A stretch of 58,497 nt of DNA from Flavobacterium sp. Root935 (GCF_001429295.1 NZ_LMJL01000011.1:80021-138517), one strand, 5' to 3'; positions 7,620-17,368 are shown, counted from the stretch's first letter. Made by a program: numbers and translations. Notes: generated by a model not told the origin, from the letters alone.

Positions 7620-10085
7620 TTGAATAACTATAGGTTTATATTCGCTTTTCTTTTTTTATTCTTCAGCTGTATTTCATTAGCTCAAAATGCTTTTGTTAAA
7701 GGTGTAATTTTAGATACAGAAAAACATCCTGTTCCAAGCGTAAATATTTCTTGGCAGGGAAATTCAGTGCAATCAGATTCAAGTGGTTTTTTTGAAATCG
7801 AAATTCCTTCAAACAAAAAAGTTTCGTTGATATTTACCCACGTTTCTTTAAAGACGATGAGTTTAACGGTTAGTTTAAAAACCAATGAAGTTTTTATTTT
7901 TAATCCGATAATGAATAATTCGCAGGAACAAATGGGAGAGGTTTTTGTTTCTTCGGGAAATAGAAAACGTGTTCAGGGAATTGCAACGATTGATACCGAA
8001 ACCATAAAAAAAATTCCTGGTGCAAATGCAGGAATTGAAAATATTTTAAAAACGCTTCCAGGTGTCAATTCGAATAACGAATTAAGCACGCAGTACATGG
8101 TTCGAGGCGGGAATTATGATGAAAATCTGGTTTATGTAAACGAGGTCGAAGTCTATCGTCCGTTTTTAATTCGTTCGGGTCAGCAGGAAGGATTAAGTTT
8201 TACAAATACAGATCTGGTTCAAAATGTTGATTTTTCTGCAGGCGGATTTCAGGCCAAATTTGGAGATAAATTATCGTCCGTTTTAGATATTACTTATAGA
8301 AAGCCAACACAGTTTGGCGCTTCTTTTGAAGCGAGTTTTCTTGGCGGAAGCGCTTCTGTAGATTTGGTGTCTAAAAACAAAAAATGGTCTGCAGTTACTG
8401 GAGTTCGTTACCGAAACAATAGTCTGCTCGTCAATAGTCAAGATACACAAACGAATTATACGCCAACTTTTGCAGATGTTCAGACGAATATTAATTATGA
8501 TATTTCTGAAAAATGGCAGATGAGTTTTTTAGGGAATATTTCGCAGAATAAATATTTATATCAGCCATTAACCCGTGAAACAAAATTTGGTACCGTCGAT
8601 CAGCCAATGGCGCTTGCTGTTTATTATCAAGGTCAGGAAAAAGACCAATATGATACTTATTTCGGTGCTTTAAAAACAACTTATAAAGTTTCTCCGTCGC
8701 TGACTTTAAAATTAATTGGATCTTTATTTCATACAACAGAAAAAGAGCATTTTGATATTCTAGCACAATACCGTTTAGGAAATGTTGATGCTGAAGATCC
8801 TGCAAATCCATCGACTATTGATTTTACACGCGGAATTGGTTCGCAGTTAAATCATGCCCGTAACGATCTGGATGCGTTAATTGCAAATATCGAGTTGAAA
8901 GGTTCAAAAGACTGGAGAGATAGTCAATTAGAATTTGGTTTGAAATATACTAGAGAATCTATACGAGATAGAGTAGTAGAGTGGGAGATAATTGACTCAG
9001 CAGGGTTTTCTATAAACCCGCCGTTGGTTATTCTGCCAGAAAACAATCAGCCATACACTCCTTATACTGGTCCTCTTTTGCCGTATCAGGATATTCGTGC
9101 GACAAATTTTAATACTATCAATCGCTTTTCTGGATATGCGCAATGGAATAAACAATCTGAAATTGGTTCCAGTAGAATTTGGTATCATTTAGGAGCGCGT
9201 TTTCAAAGCTGGAATGTTTCAGGAGCTGTAGAAGAAGGGAAAAATCAGGTTGTTGTTAGTCCGCGTGCGCAATTTGCCATAAAACCAGATTGGGATCGAG
9301 ATATGGTTTTTAGAATTTCGGGTGGATTGTATCATCAGCCGCCATTTTATAGAGAACTTCGCGATTTGGATGGCGTTGTGAATCCCAATGTGAAAGCTCA
9401 AGAAGCTGTTCATGTGGTTTTGGGGAATGATTATAATTTTAAGATGTGGAATCGACCTTTTAAATGGGTTACAGAAGTTTATTATAAATCGCTTTCTGAT
9501 GTCAATGTGTATTCGATTGACAATGTTAGAATTCGATATGTTGCCAATAATAATGCGAAAGCATACGCGCAAGGTCTTGATTTTAGGTTGAATGGAGAAT
9601 TCGTGCCGGGAACAGAATCTTGGGTAAGTTTCGGATACATGAAAACTGAAGAAAACTACGAAAACAAAGGTTATATCGCCCGCCCGACAGACCAGCGTTT
9701 AAAGTTTGCAATGTTGTTTCAGGATTATATGCCGAATATTCCAAGTGTAAAAGTATATCTGAATTTGGTTTACAATACGGGTCTGCCAGGCGGCGCGCCG
9801 TCATACACGGATCCTTATTTGTACCAAAACCGATTAAACGATTATAGAAGAGCGGATATTGGTTTTGCAAAAGTTTTCGTAGACAGCAGTACGCAGAATA
9901 CTAAAACAAGCTGGCTGAAAAACTTCAAAGAATTAGCAGTAGGATTAGAAATTTTCAATCTCTTTAATAATCAAAATGCAATTACAAATACTTGGGTTCG
10001 TGATGTGTATTCTAAAAATCAATATGCGATTCCAAATTATATGACTTCTAGGGTTTTTAACGTTAAGATTAATGCGAGACTGTAA
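7620..10085 (+). CDS. TonB-dependent receptor with carboxypeptidase-like N-domain
   Basis: The 821-residue receptor imports an unidentified ligand across the outer membrane. A signal peptide (1-21, ending CISLAQ) is followed by a carboxypeptidase regulatory-like Ig domain (about 24-95, VKGVILDTEKHPVPSVNI), a plug (about 115-240, with IPGANAGIENILKTLPGV and YMVRGGNYDENLVYVN) and a 22-strand-type barrel ending FNVKINARL. The start is TTG at 7620: it places the signal peptide at the very N-terminus, whereas the next in-frame ATG would delete it. No SusD partner is nearby, so a polysaccharide utilisation role is unlikely. Its pairing with an M23 peptidase may be only positional. Confidence 0.9.
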   Translation: MNNYRFIFAFLFLFFSCISLAQNAFVKGVILDTEKHPVPSVNISWQGNSVQSDSSGFFEIEIPSNKKVSLIFTHVSLKTMSLTVSLKTNEVFIFNPIMNNSQEQMGEVFVSSGNRKRVQGIATIDTETIKKIPGANAGIENILKTLPGVNSNNELSTQYMVRGGNYDENLVYVNEVEVYRPFLIRSGQQEGLSFTNTDLVQNVDFSAGGFQAKFGDKLSSVLDITYRKPTQFGASFEASFLGGSASVDLVSKNKKWSAVTGVRYRNNSLLVNSQDTQTNYTPTFADVQTNINYDISEKWQMSFLGNISQNKYLYQPLTRETKFGTVDQPMALAVYYQGQEKDQYDTYFGALKTTYKVSPSLTLKLIGSLFHTTEKEHFDILAQYRLGNVDAEDPANPSTIDFTRGIGSQLNHARNDLDALIANIELKGSKDWRDSQLEFGLKYTRESIRDRVVEWEIIDSAGFSINPPLVILPENNQPYTPYTGPLLPYQDIRATNFNTINRFSGYAQWNKQSEIGSSRIWYHLGARFQSWNVSGAVEEGKNQVVVSPRAQFAIKPDWDRDMVFRISGGLYHQPPFYRELRDLDGVVNPNVKAQEAVHVVLGNDYNFKMWNRPFKWVTEVYYKSLSDVNVYSIDNVRIRYVANNNAKAYAQGLDFRLNGEFVPGTESWVSFGYMKTEENYENKGYIARPTDQRLKFAMLFQDYMPNIPSVKVYLNLVYNTGLPGGAPSYTDPYLYQNRLNDYRRADIGFAKVFVDSSTQNTKTSWLKNFKELAVGLEIFNLFNNQNAITNTWVRDVYSKNQYAIPNYMTSRVFNVKINARL

Positions 10086-10143
10086 AGTCTTTTCTAATTT
10101 TTTAGTAAAATTCAATAAAAACCAAAATTACAATCAAAAATAG

Positions 10144-10151
10144 TATATTTG
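10144..10151 (+). promoter_or_regulatory. -7 promoter element (TATATTTG)
   Basis: An exact TAnnTTTG match lies 24 bases before the ATG at 10175. I see no TTTG at the expected -33 distance. Confidence 0.4.
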
Positions 10152-10174
10152 ATAATCGAATATAATCCGCCTAG

Positions 10175-10894
10175 ATGAAAAAGTATTTTAAATATATAGC
10201 CTTGGTAATCGTTGGAACAGTTATAAGCTGCCGCGAAGAAGTTAAAAAACCAAAAGTAAGTTACGACGTATCAAATAAGGTAAGTGTCACGAAAGCCGAT
10301 TCTACGCAGGTAGAAGTTGCAGATCTGCCTATTCAAATGCAGGGGACGGATTATTTAATTCACCCAGTTGGAGATTTAAGAGTGTATGAAAAAGGTTCTA
10401 AAGCAAGATTTGGTTCCTCAACTGTAAACGACGTTAGTTTTACTATTTCGAACTTAGGTGAATATGAAATCACGGGTTATTTGCAAAATTTGAAATTTCA
10501 AAAAGTAGATTCAGATTCTATTCGTCCTTTATCAGATAAACCAATTTTGATTTTAACTGCCACTTATTTAAAAACTGTTGCAGATAAAACCCATAATAAT
10601 GTTATGGTTTACACGCTGACAGATTCAGATACAAACAAAGATGGAAAAATAGATACCAGCGATATTAAAACTTTATATTTAAGCGATATCAGCGGAGAAA
10701 ACTTTACAAAAGTTTCTGCTGATCTTCAAGAGTTGGTAGATTGGAATTTAATTGAATCGAAAAACCGTTTGTATTTTAGAACTATTGAAGATACCAACCA
10801 AAACGGACAATTCGATAAAAATGATGTACTACATTATAATTATATAGATTTGACTTCTAAAAAATGGGAAGTTAAAAGTTATAAACCGATCTAA
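10175..10894 (+). CDS. Lipoprotein with two EF-hand-like calcium loops
   Basis: The 239-residue protein has a lipoprotein signal ending VISC (Cys19). Two acidic loops near the C-terminus, DTNKDGKIDTSD and DTNQNGQFDKND, have the DxNxDGxID spacing of EF-hand or dockerin calcium loops, though no dockerin helix pair is visible. The rest is beta-rich and unrecognised (YLIHPVGDLRVYEKGSK). It follows the receptor by 89 bases but has its own -7 element. Function unknown; a calcium-stabilised periplasmic or surface lipoprotein is the most that can be said. Confidence 0.75.
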   Translation: MKKYFKYIALVIVGTVISCREEVKKPKVSYDVSNKVSVTKADSTQVEVADLPIQMQGTDYLIHPVGDLRVYEKGSKARFGSSTVNDVSFTISNLGEYEITGYLQNLKFQKVDSDSIRPLSDKPILILTATYLKTVADKTHNNVMVYTLTDSDTNKDGKIDTSDIKTLYLSDISGENFTKVSADLQELVDWNLIESKNRLYFRTIEDTNQNGQFDKNDVLHYNYIDLTSKKWEVKSYKPI

Positions 10895-11034
10895 GTTGCT
10901 AAGGTTCTGAGGTGCTAAGATTCTAAGGTTTTATAAAAAGCCGTTTAAAAATTATTGAAATAATTTTTAAACGGCTTTTTTGTTCAGTAAGAAAAAAAAC
11001 TTAGAATCTTAGCGCCTCAGAATCTTAGCACCTT
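10892..11034. repeat. Composite inverted repeat (GCTAAG-type family) around a terminator
   Basis: Two arms of about 36-38 bases (10892-10930 and 10999-11034) are near-perfect reverse complements. Each arm is built of two tandem copies of a 15-16-base unit, roughly GCTAAGRTTCTRAGGT. They enclose a 22-bp terminator stem. A degenerate one-armed relative lies at 44307-44342. The whole fills the gap between the convergent lipoprotein and DUF2971 genes. Confidence 0.8.
10935..10983. terminator. Bidirectional terminator inside the repeat
   Basis: A 22-bp perfect stem (10935-10956 with 10960-10981) has a GAA loop. The GC part (AGCCG/CGGCT) lies at its base, with A and T runs on either side, serving both convergent genes. 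Confidence 0.8.
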
Positions 11035-11735
11035 CATATCAATATATCACTTTCCAAATCAGATTTTTCAATTTCAAAACCAAAATCTAGACGTTCGACC
11101 AATTCGATAACTAGTTTTTTATACCAGTTTTCAGATTTTGGATGAATGTATATTTTCTCAATTAATTGATTGATGTCAACATTGATTTTTAATCCGTCGT
11201 TTAGTTTTATGTCGCTTTTTGAAGTATCAGTAATAATTCGGACTTCGCGTTCGTATTGAAAACTTTTTCTTTTGAATAAAAAGGGAAAAAATAAATCATC
11301 AAACGGAATATATTCTTTTTTGTAATCGATATAATTTACCTCGCCAATATATTGGTCAAAATTATTCTCTGGTTTTAAAGCTTTTTGTAATCTTCCAATA
11401 GTAGACTGAATCGCTAAACCTTCGCTGTTTTGTGTAAAAATCTGCCACATGGCAAACGATTCATATTCATTAATATGCCAGCTGCTTATAGCAACTTGTT
11501 CTCGTTGAGTTTTGTAGTATTTTAAAAAGTCAGGATTGTTTATTGCAAGCTTTTTAATCTCTTCGTAAGTAGGTTCGCTGAAAGTGCCTTCGTATTGATC
11601 TTCAAATTTGTCTGAACGAGACATAAATAATTTCTTAGAAAGTAATAAGTCTAAGAACTTAGATAAGTCAAGATATTTCCAAACTATAGTGTCAGGATCT
11701 TGAGGAAGTGTAATGTTCGGATGGTTAAGATACAT
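11034..11735 (-). CDS. DUF2971 family protein
   Basis: This 233-residue cytosolic protein shows the DUF2971 pattern: an early YLDLSKFLDLLLSKKLFMSRSDKFEDQYEG segment (F, R, D, DP/Q contacts), a central SSWHINEYESFAMWQIF block and a late FQYEREVRII block. The family's biochemical role is not known to me; members are scattered in accessory regions of many bacteria. The gene is a lone transcription unit with a -7-like TAACTTTA at 11770-11777. A different inverted repeat lies on each side (10892-11034 and 11788-11836), so a transferred unit is possible. Confidence 0.8.
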   Translation of the reverse strand: MYLNHPNITLPQDPDTIVWKYLDLSKFLDLLLSKKLFMSRSDKFEDQYEGTFSEPTYEEIKKLAINNPDFLKYYKTQREQVAISSWHINEYESFAMWQIFTQNSEGLAIQSTIGRLQKALKPENNFDQYIGEVNYIDYKKEYIPFDDLFFPFLFKRKSFQYEREVRIITDTSKSDIKLNDGLKINVDINQLIEKIYIHPKSENWYKKLVIELVERLDFGFEIEKSDLESDILI

Positions 11736-11787
11736 TTTATGGAGATTAAAATTTATTCTTTAACTCACCTAAAGTTATAAAAATAAA

Positions 11788-11836
11788 CACAGATTAAAGA
11801 AATTAAACTGAGTTTTAATATTTCCTTAATCTGTGT
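11788..11836. repeat. Short inverted repeat (ACACAGATTAA family)
   Basis: ACACAGATTAA (11788-11798) pairs with TTAATCTGTGT (11826-11836) across an AT-rich spacer. The same arm sequence recurs with CCGCAGATTAA at 44240-44250 and its partner at 44288-44298, which defines a small repeat family in this window. Confidence 0.65.
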
Positions 11837-11860
11837 AGATTATTTAATTGTATGTGTGTC

Positions 11861-13690
11861 TTAAGATTCGAAAGACTGCATGGTTACCAATTTGTTGTAA
11901 GTTCCATTTTTTGCAATTAGTTCTTCGTGAGTTCCTTGTTCTACAATTTTTCCTTTTTGCATCACCACAATTATATCTGCTTTTTGAATTGTCGAAAGTC
12001 TGTGGGCAATTACAATAGAAGTTCTATTCTGCATCATGTTTTCTAGTGCAACTTGAACAAATTTTTCGCTTTCTGTGTCCAATGCAGATGTTGCTTCATC
12101 CAGAATCATAATTGGTGGATTTTTCAATACTGCTCTCGCAATAGATAAACGCTGTTTTTGGCCGCCAGAAAGCTTGTTTCCGCTGTCGCCAATATTGGTG
12201 TAAATACCAGCTGGCAGATCTTTTACAAATTCGTATGCGTTTGCGATTTTCAAAGCTTCAATGATTTCGTCGTCTGTAGCATCTAGTTTTCCTAATGCAA
12301 TGTTGGCTTTTATCGTGTCATTAAATAAAATGCTGTCTTGAGTTACCAAGCCCATTAGACCTCGAAGAGACTTCAGGTTCATGTCTTTAATATTAATTCC
12401 GTCAATAGAAATTGATCCGTCATTAACATCGTAAAAACGAGTTAACAAATTGGCGATGGTACTTTTTCCGCTTCCAGATTGTCCAACAAGAGCAACAGTT
12501 TGTCCTTTTTTAATTTGAAGAGAAAAGTCTTTTAAAACGGTTTCCTCTTCATATTTAAAGTTGATATTTTGAACAGATATAGTATCGTCAAAAGTTGTTT
12601 TTTCAATTGCGTCCGTTTTACTTGTAATAGGATTTTCCTGATCTAAAATCTCTAAAACACGTTCTGCTGCGGCGTTTCCTTTTTTTACTCCGTATGAAGC
12701 TTTAGAAATTGCTTTTGCAGGGGTTAAAATATTATAAGCCAATCCCATATAGGCAATAAACGAAGCGCCTTCTAGAGTTTTGTCAATTAAAACCATTTGA
12801 CCTCCGTACCAAAGTAATATGGCAATAACGGTAATTCCCATAAACTCACTAGCAGGAGATGCAAGATTCTGACGATTGCCAATGCTGTTTGATAAAGAGA
12901 AAAAGCGTTCAGTAGAGCCTGTGAAGATTTTATTAAAATAATTTTCGGCATTATATCCCTTTACTACTTTTAGACCGCCAATAGTTTCTTCAATTGTAGA
13001 CAAGAAAGCGCCTTGTTCTTCCTGTGCTTTTGTAGATTGTTTTTTAAGCTGTTTTCCGATTAGAGAAATAATGTATCCAGAAACCGGAATAAAGATAAAA
13101 ACGAATAATGTTAGCTTCGAACTAATGATCAACATTGCGATTATTGTAAATAGAATTGTCAAAGGTTCTTTTACGATAAGCTCCAGAATTGCTAAAAAAG
13201 AAGTTTGTACCTCATTTACATCACCGGATATTCTTGAAATTACATCTCCTTTTCTTTTTTCAGAATAAAAAGATAGAGGCAGTTCCAGTGTTTTTTTGTA
13301 AAGTGCATTTCGCATGTCTCTCAAAACACCATTTCTTAAGAAGTTAATGAAAAACATTGCCAGGTAATCAGCCAAATTTTTTAATAAAAAAATCGAAATA
13401 ATTACACCTACCATTATTGAAAGTATAAAGCCAGGATTGTTTGGGTCATTATGTGTTGTGATATAATAGTTGACATAATTTTCTCCGTACTCTTTTATAT
13501 GCGTAATTCCTTCAAAAGATGGCATTTTGGTAATCTTCTCGCCTTTGCCAAATAAAACCTGTAACATTGGAATCAATGACATAAAAGTAAGTGTGCTGAA
13601 AAGCGCATACAGTATATTAAAGAAAATATTTAAGAAAGCGTATTTTTTATATGGGTATATAAAAGGAACTATTTTTTTAAAATTACTCAT
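11861..13690 (-). CDS. ABC transporter, fused permease/ATPase (MsbA-type exporter)
   Basis: The 609-residue half-transporter has six membrane helices in the first 330 residues (coupling segment RNGVLRDMRNALYKKTLELPLSFYSEKRKGD) and a C-terminal nucleotide-binding domain. That domain has Walker A GQSGSGKST, signature LSGGQKQR, Walker B IMILDEATSALD and switch histidine IAHRLST. It resembles MsbA and other lipid-flipping homodimers, so lipid A-core or a lipophilic compound is the likely cargo. Multidrug export cannot be excluded. It stands alone between the DUF2971 gene and the phosphohexomutase. Confidence 0.85.
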   Translation of the reverse strand: MSNFKKIVPFIYPYKKYAFLNIFFNILYALFSTLTFMSLIPMLQVLFGKGEKITKMPSFEGITHIKEYGENYVNYYITTHNDPNNPGFILSIMVGVIISIFLLKNLADYLAMFFINFLRNGVLRDMRNALYKKTLELPLSFYSEKRKGDVISRISGDVNEVQTSFLAILELIVKEPLTILFTIIAMLIISSKLTLFVFIFIPVSGYIISLIGKQLKKQSTKAQEEQGAFLSTIEETIGGLKVVKGYNAENYFNKIFTGSTERFFSLSNSIGNRQNLASPASEFMGITVIAILLWYGGQMVLIDKTLEGASFIAYMGLAYNILTPAKAISKASYGVKKGNAAAERVLEILDQENPITSKTDAIEKTTFDDTISVQNINFKYEEETVLKDFSLQIKKGQTVALVGQSGSGKSTIANLLTRFYDVNDGSISIDGINIKDMNLKSLRGLMGLVTQDSILFNDTIKANIALGKLDATDDEIIEALKIANAYEFVKDLPAGIYTNIGDSGNKLSGGQKQRLSIARAVLKNPPIMILDEATSALDTESEKFVQVALENMMQNRTSIVIAHRLSTIQKADIIVVMQKGKIVEQGTHEELIAKNGTYNKLVTMQSFES

Positions 13691-13846
13691 TTATTTTTGG
13701 ATGTTATTTTTTTTGCTTGGTTATGCTTGCTTGAGTTTTAGCATTATATTTTTTTGTTACAATAAATTCGCGTTAACGAATTTTTACTGCACAAAATTAA
13801 TCCAATTGGATTGTTTTCAATTTCTTTTAGGTTTTTTTTATAAAAA

Positions 13847-13888
13847 AAAACTCTGATTTGCATTCTTAAAGATGCAAATCAGAGTTTT
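13847..13888 (-). terminator. Rho-independent terminator of the phosphohexomutase gene
   Basis: CTCTGATTTGCAT (13851-13863) pairs with ATGCAAATCAGAG (13872-13884). Read on the minus strand, it is followed by a run of nine T. Confidence 0.85.
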
Positions 13889-13955
13889 AAATATTGGACT
13901 CCTTGTTTTTAAAGACTATTTGCAAATGGCAATATTTTCAAAAAAAAGAATTTAT

Positions 13956-15683
13956 TTATTTCAATTGCATATCTGCAATGATATTCTGTATTTTTTGATC
14001 TAAGAAACTTTCGGCAGCATCAAAATCTTGAACAGATTCTAATTCGGCATTTACGCTGATGTAGAATTTAATTTTTGGTTCTGTTCCGCTTGGTCTTGCG
14101 CAAATTTTAGAACCGTCTTCTGTATAATAAATTAGTACATTCGATTTCGGCATATCCATCGTAGATTCTTCATTGGTTAACAAATTCAATGCAGTAGATG
14201 ATTGATAATCTTCAACCATAATCACACGCTGACCATTGATTTCTTTCAAAGGATTTTTGCGTAAATCAATCATCATCTGATTAATTTCTTGTAAACCTTC
14301 CATTCCTTTTTTAGTCAATGAAACTAAAAATTCTTTGTAAAAACCATTTTCAACATAAAGTTGTAAAAGTTCTTTGTAAACAGAGCTTCCGGCAGCTTTT
14401 GCCTGTGCAGCAACTTCGCATATTAATAACGTCGCAGCAACTGCATCTTTATCTCTAACAGCATCGCCAACCATAAATCCGAAACTTTCTTCACCACCAC
14501 CGATAAATTCAAGTTCAGGAAAATCTTTGATCATTTTTGCGATCCATTTAAATCCTGTTAAACCAACTTTACATTCAACACCATAACTTGTAGCCAATTC
14601 CATAATCATTGGAGTGGAAACGATTGTTGAACCAACGAATTGTTTTCCGTTTATTTTACCTGCTTTTTTCCATTGTTTCAAAAGGAAAGAAGTCATTAAA
14701 ACCATAGTTTGATTTCCGTTAAGCAAAATCATTTTGCCGTCATTATTTCTAACGGCAACACCCAAACGGTCACAATCAGGATCTGTTCCTACAACAATAT
14801 CAGAATTTGTTTTATCTGCTAATGCCAAAGCCATTGTTAAAGCTTCTGGCTCTTCTGGGTTTGGTGATTTTACAGTTGGGAAATCTCCGTCTGGAACTGC
14901 CTGTTCAGGTACAATATGAACATTTTTGTAGCCAGCCTGAGATAAAGTATCTGGAATTGATTTTATTGAAGTTCCGTGCAATGAAGTAAAAACAATATGA
15001 AGATTGTCCTTAGCTTCTGCAGGAGTATTAAAACTTGCGTTTTCGATAGATGACTTAATAAATGCTTTATCAATATCAGTATCAATGTACTCGATCAAGC
15101 TTTCGTTTGCGTTGAATTTAATTTTATCGTAATCTAGATTTTCAATTACATTAATAATTGCTGCATCTTGTGGAGGTACAATTTGTCCGCCATCCTGCCA
15201 ATACACTTTATATCCGTTATATTCTGGCGGATTGTGAGAAGCTGTAAGAACGATTCCGCATTGACACCCTAGGTATTTAAGTGCAAAAGATAATTCTGGA
15301 GTTGGTCTTAAGTCAGAAAACAAATAAACGTGAATTCCGTTTGCAGAGAAAACATCTGCAACCACTTTTGCCAAAGTATTACTGTTATGACGGCAGTCGT
15401 AAGCAATAACAACTTTTAGAGGTTCGTTTGGAAAAACTTCGTGTAAATAATCAGATAAACCCTGAGTATTTTTTCCAAGCGTATATTTGTTAATTCTGTT
15501 GTTTCCAACGCCCATAACGCCACGCATACCTCCAGTTCCAAATTCTAAGTTTTTATAAAAACTTTCTTCAAGTTCTTTTGGTGAAGTAGTCATTAATTCT
15601 TTAACAGCAGCTTGTGTTTCTTGATCGAATGTTGGTGTCAGCCATTCATTTACAGCATTTAAAATATTAGGTGCTATATTCAT
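13956..15683 (-). CDS. Phospho-sugar mutase (phosphoglucomutase/phosphomannomutase family)
   Basis: The 575-residue alpha-D-phosphohexomutase moves phosphate between C1 and C6 of a hexose. The active-site serine S149 lies in [11 protein letters not shown], the metal loop D301/D303/D305 in TDPDCDRLG, the sugar-binding loop is GGEESFGF and the phosphate-binding loop is [12 protein letters not shown]. The length of about 575 is that of the PgcA-like bacterial phosphoglucomutases, longer than the roughly 460-residue ManB/GlmM types, so glucose is the favoured substrate. A TACCTTTA -7-like element lies at 15708-15715 on the minus strand. The gene follows a glycosyltransferase operon. Confidence 0.9.
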   Translation of the reverse strand: MNIAPNILNAVNEWLTPTFDQETQAAVKELMTTSPKELEESFYKNLEFGTGGMRGVMGVGNNRINKYTLGKNTQGLSDYLHEVFPNEPLKVVIAYDCRHNSNTLAKVVADVFSANGIHVYLFSDLRPTPELSFALKYLGCQCGIVLTASHNPPEYNGYKVYWQDGGQIVPPQDAAIINVIENLDYDKIKFNANESLIEYIDTDIDKAFIKSSIENASFNTPAEAKDNLHIVFTSLHGTSIKSIPDTLSQAGYKNVHIVPEQAVPDGDFPTVKSPNPEEPEALTMALALADKTNSDIVVGTDPDCDRLGVAVRNNDGKMILLNGNQTMVLMTSFLLKQWKKAGKINGKQFVGSTIVSTPMIMELATSYGVECKVGLTGFKWIAKMIKDFPELEFIGGGEESFGFMVGDAVRDKDAVAATLLICEVAAQAKAAGSSVYKELLQLYVENGFYKEFLVSLTKKGMEGLQEINQMMIDLRKNPLKEINGQRVIMVEDYQSSTALNLLTNEESTMDMPKSNVLIYYTEDGSKICARPSGTEPKIKFYISVNAELESVQDFDAAESFLDQKIQNIIADMQLK

Positions 15684-15769
15684 GTAAATTTTCTTTTATG
15701 TTTTAAATAAAGGTAGTTTTTCTTCAAAAATTAATTTGACTCAAAAAGATTTTTTTTTCCTGATTTGTG

Positions 15770-16726
15770 TCAAAAATTTACTTCACGTGCTACTTTATAT
15801 CTTTCTTCATTGTTTTTGGTTCTTAAAATAATTTCACCTAAAAATCCAGCTAAGAAAAGCTGAGTTCCTAAAATCATTGTGGTCAAAGCAATATAGAACC
15901 ACGGATTATTTGTAACCAAAGTATATTTCATTCCGTTATACATATGGTATAGTTTTGAAACGCCTATATATCCAGCAGACAAAAATCCGATTATAAACAT
16001 TATTGATCCCATTGCGCCAAATAAGTGCATTGGTCTTTTTCCAAAACGCGATAAAAACCAAATCGTAATCAAATCAAGAAATCCGTTAATAAAACGTTCC
16101 ATTCCAAATTTGGTCTCCCCATATTTTCTAGCTTGGTGAATTACCACTTTTTCGCCAATTTTTCCGAAACCGGCATTTTTAGCCAATACAGGAATATAAC
16201 GGTGCATTTCGCCAGAAACTTCAATGTTTTTGACAACAACATTTTTATATGCTTTTAATCCGCAGTTAAAATCGTTTAACTCAACACCAGAAGTTTTTCT
16301 GGCAGCCCAGTTAAATAATTTTGAAGGAAGATTTTTTGCTACAACAGAATCGTAACGTTTCTTTTTCCAGCCTGAAACCAAATCGTATTTCTGAGCTGTA
16401 ATCATTTCGTACAATTCAGGAATTTCATCTGGACTGTCTTGCAGGTCGGCATCCATTGTAATAATAACGTCGCCTTTTGCTTTAGCAAAACCAGCATGTA
16501 AAGCCTGTGATTTTCCAAAGTTTTTCATGAAACGAATGCCTTTTACATTCGGATTTTCATTAGAAAAACCTTCAATTATCTGCCAAGAATTATCTGTACT
16601 ACCATCATCTACAAAAATGATTTCATAAGAGTAATTGTTAGATTGCATCACTTTAATGATCCAAGTATAGAGTTCTTTAAGTGATTCCTCCTCGTTTAGA
16701 AGCGGTATAAGTATAGATAAATTCAT
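15770..16726 (-). CDS. Glycosyltransferase family 2 (polyprenyl-phosphate glycosyltransferase-like)
   Basis: At 318 residues it has a GT-A catalytic domain (1-225) with the nucleotide-binding start LSILIPLLNEEES, FVDDGSTDNS and the metal-binding DADLQD at about 93, then two C-terminal membrane helices (about 230-255 and 270-295). This is the layout of DPM1/ArnC/GtrB enzymes that load a sugar onto a polyprenyl-phosphate at the inner membrane. The sugar is not determined by sequence. The DUF4199 gene ends 8 bases upstream, giving a two-gene operon. Confidence 0.9.
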   Translation of the reverse strand: MNLSILIPLLNEEESLKELYTWIIKVMQSNNYSYEIIFVDDGSTDNSWQIIEGFSNENPNVKGIRFMKNFGKSQALHAGFAKAKGDVIITMDADLQDSPDEIPELYEMITAQKYDLVSGWKKKRYDSVVAKNLPSKLFNWAARKTSGVELNDFNCGLKAYKNVVVKNIEVSGEMHRYIPVLAKNAGFGKIGEKVVIHQARKYGETKFGMERFINGFLDLITIWFLSRFGKRPMHLFGAMGSIMFIIGFLSAGYIGVSKLYHMYNGMKYTLVTNNPWFYIALTTMILGTQLFLAGFLGEIILRTKNNEERYKVAREVNF

Positions 16727-16734
16727 TTATATTT

Positions 16735-17265
16735 TTATTCTTGTGTAGTTTTGCTTTTAAAAAATGCAGCGAAAATCAATCCAAAAATGGCACTGATAAC
16801 AATTGCAAAAACAGATCCTTTTGCTAGTTCTATAGTAGAGTACGGACTACTTTCTTTCATTTTAGCAACTGCTTCGTTAATACCTGAAGCTGGAGCACCA
16901 AATTTCTGCATCATATTTACAGTGTATTTGATCATAATTTCGCTTAAAGTGTCTTTAGCTCCTGGATCAATTACGTTAAATAGAATAATATTAAAAGTTG
17001 TAGAAATCAAAATACCGATTACTGCAGCTATAAAATAAGTGGTAAAAGCATCTTTGAAAGTAAAAACGCCATTTAATTCCTTCTTTGTTTTAGAAAGCAA
17101 AATAATACTTATTGTAAGACTTATTGCTATTCCAATTATACCCATCCACCAAGCTGTAAAGAGGTTTAAATCAATAGCATATATCGTTGCAGTAACCAAA
17201 GCAGATGCAATACCAATCATTACACCATAAGTAATACCGTTCTTTTTTATAACTTCATTAATCAT
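16735..17265 (-). CDS. DUF4199 family membrane protein
   Basis: The protein (176 residues from the chosen start) has four hydrophobic helices (for example YGVMIGIASALVTATIYAIDL, WWMGIIGIAISLTISIILL, YFIAAVIGILISTTF and VFAIVISAIFGLIFAAFF). It fits DUF4199, a Bacteroidetes family of unknown function often next to this type of glycosyltransferase. The ATG at 17265 (MINEVIKKNG) is preferred over a TTG at 17295, because an exact -7 element at 17293-17300 puts the transcript start downstream of that TTG. A helper role for the glycosyltransferase is inferred from the pairing only. Confidence 0.8.
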   Translation of the reverse strand: MINEVIKKNGITYGVMIGIASALVTATIYAIDLNLFTAWWMGIIGIAISLTISIILLSKTKKELNGVFTFKDAFTTYFIAAVIGILISTTFNIILFNVIDPGAKDTLSEIMIKYTVNMMQKFGAPASGINEAVAKMKESSPYSTIELAKGSVFAIVISAIFGLIFAAFFKSKTTQE

Positions 17266-17292
17266 ATTTCTATATGTTTTAAAATTAATCCA

Positions 17293-17300
17293 CAAATATA
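17293..17300 (-). promoter_or_regulatory. -7 promoter element of the DUF4199-glycosyltransferase operon
   Basis: The minus strand reads TATATTTG, an exact TAnnTTTG match. It overlaps an in-frame TTG, which decides the start codon of the downstream gene in favour of 17265. Confidence 0.55.
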
Positions 17301-17368
17301 GTAATTCCCACTATAATCGGAGATAAAAAAAGCTTTTCGAAATAAACTAAAAAAAAGTGGGCTAAGTA

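Noticed and set aside
7620..10085. A SusCD-type polysaccharide utilisation locus around the large TonB receptor
   Set aside because: No SusD-like lipoprotein or glycoside hydrolase lies next to it, and at 821 residues it is shorter than SusC-type receptors.
10892..11034. CRISPR-like array from the tandem GCTAAG units
   Set aside because: Units are only 15-16 bases, adjacent without spacers and in inverted orientation around a terminator; no cas genes are present.
13527..13856. 109-residue plus-strand ORF at the 5' end of the ABC exporter
   Set aside because: It overlaps the coding start of a clear exporter in antisense and runs into its promoter and the terminator of the mutase gene; it is hydrophobic by chance.
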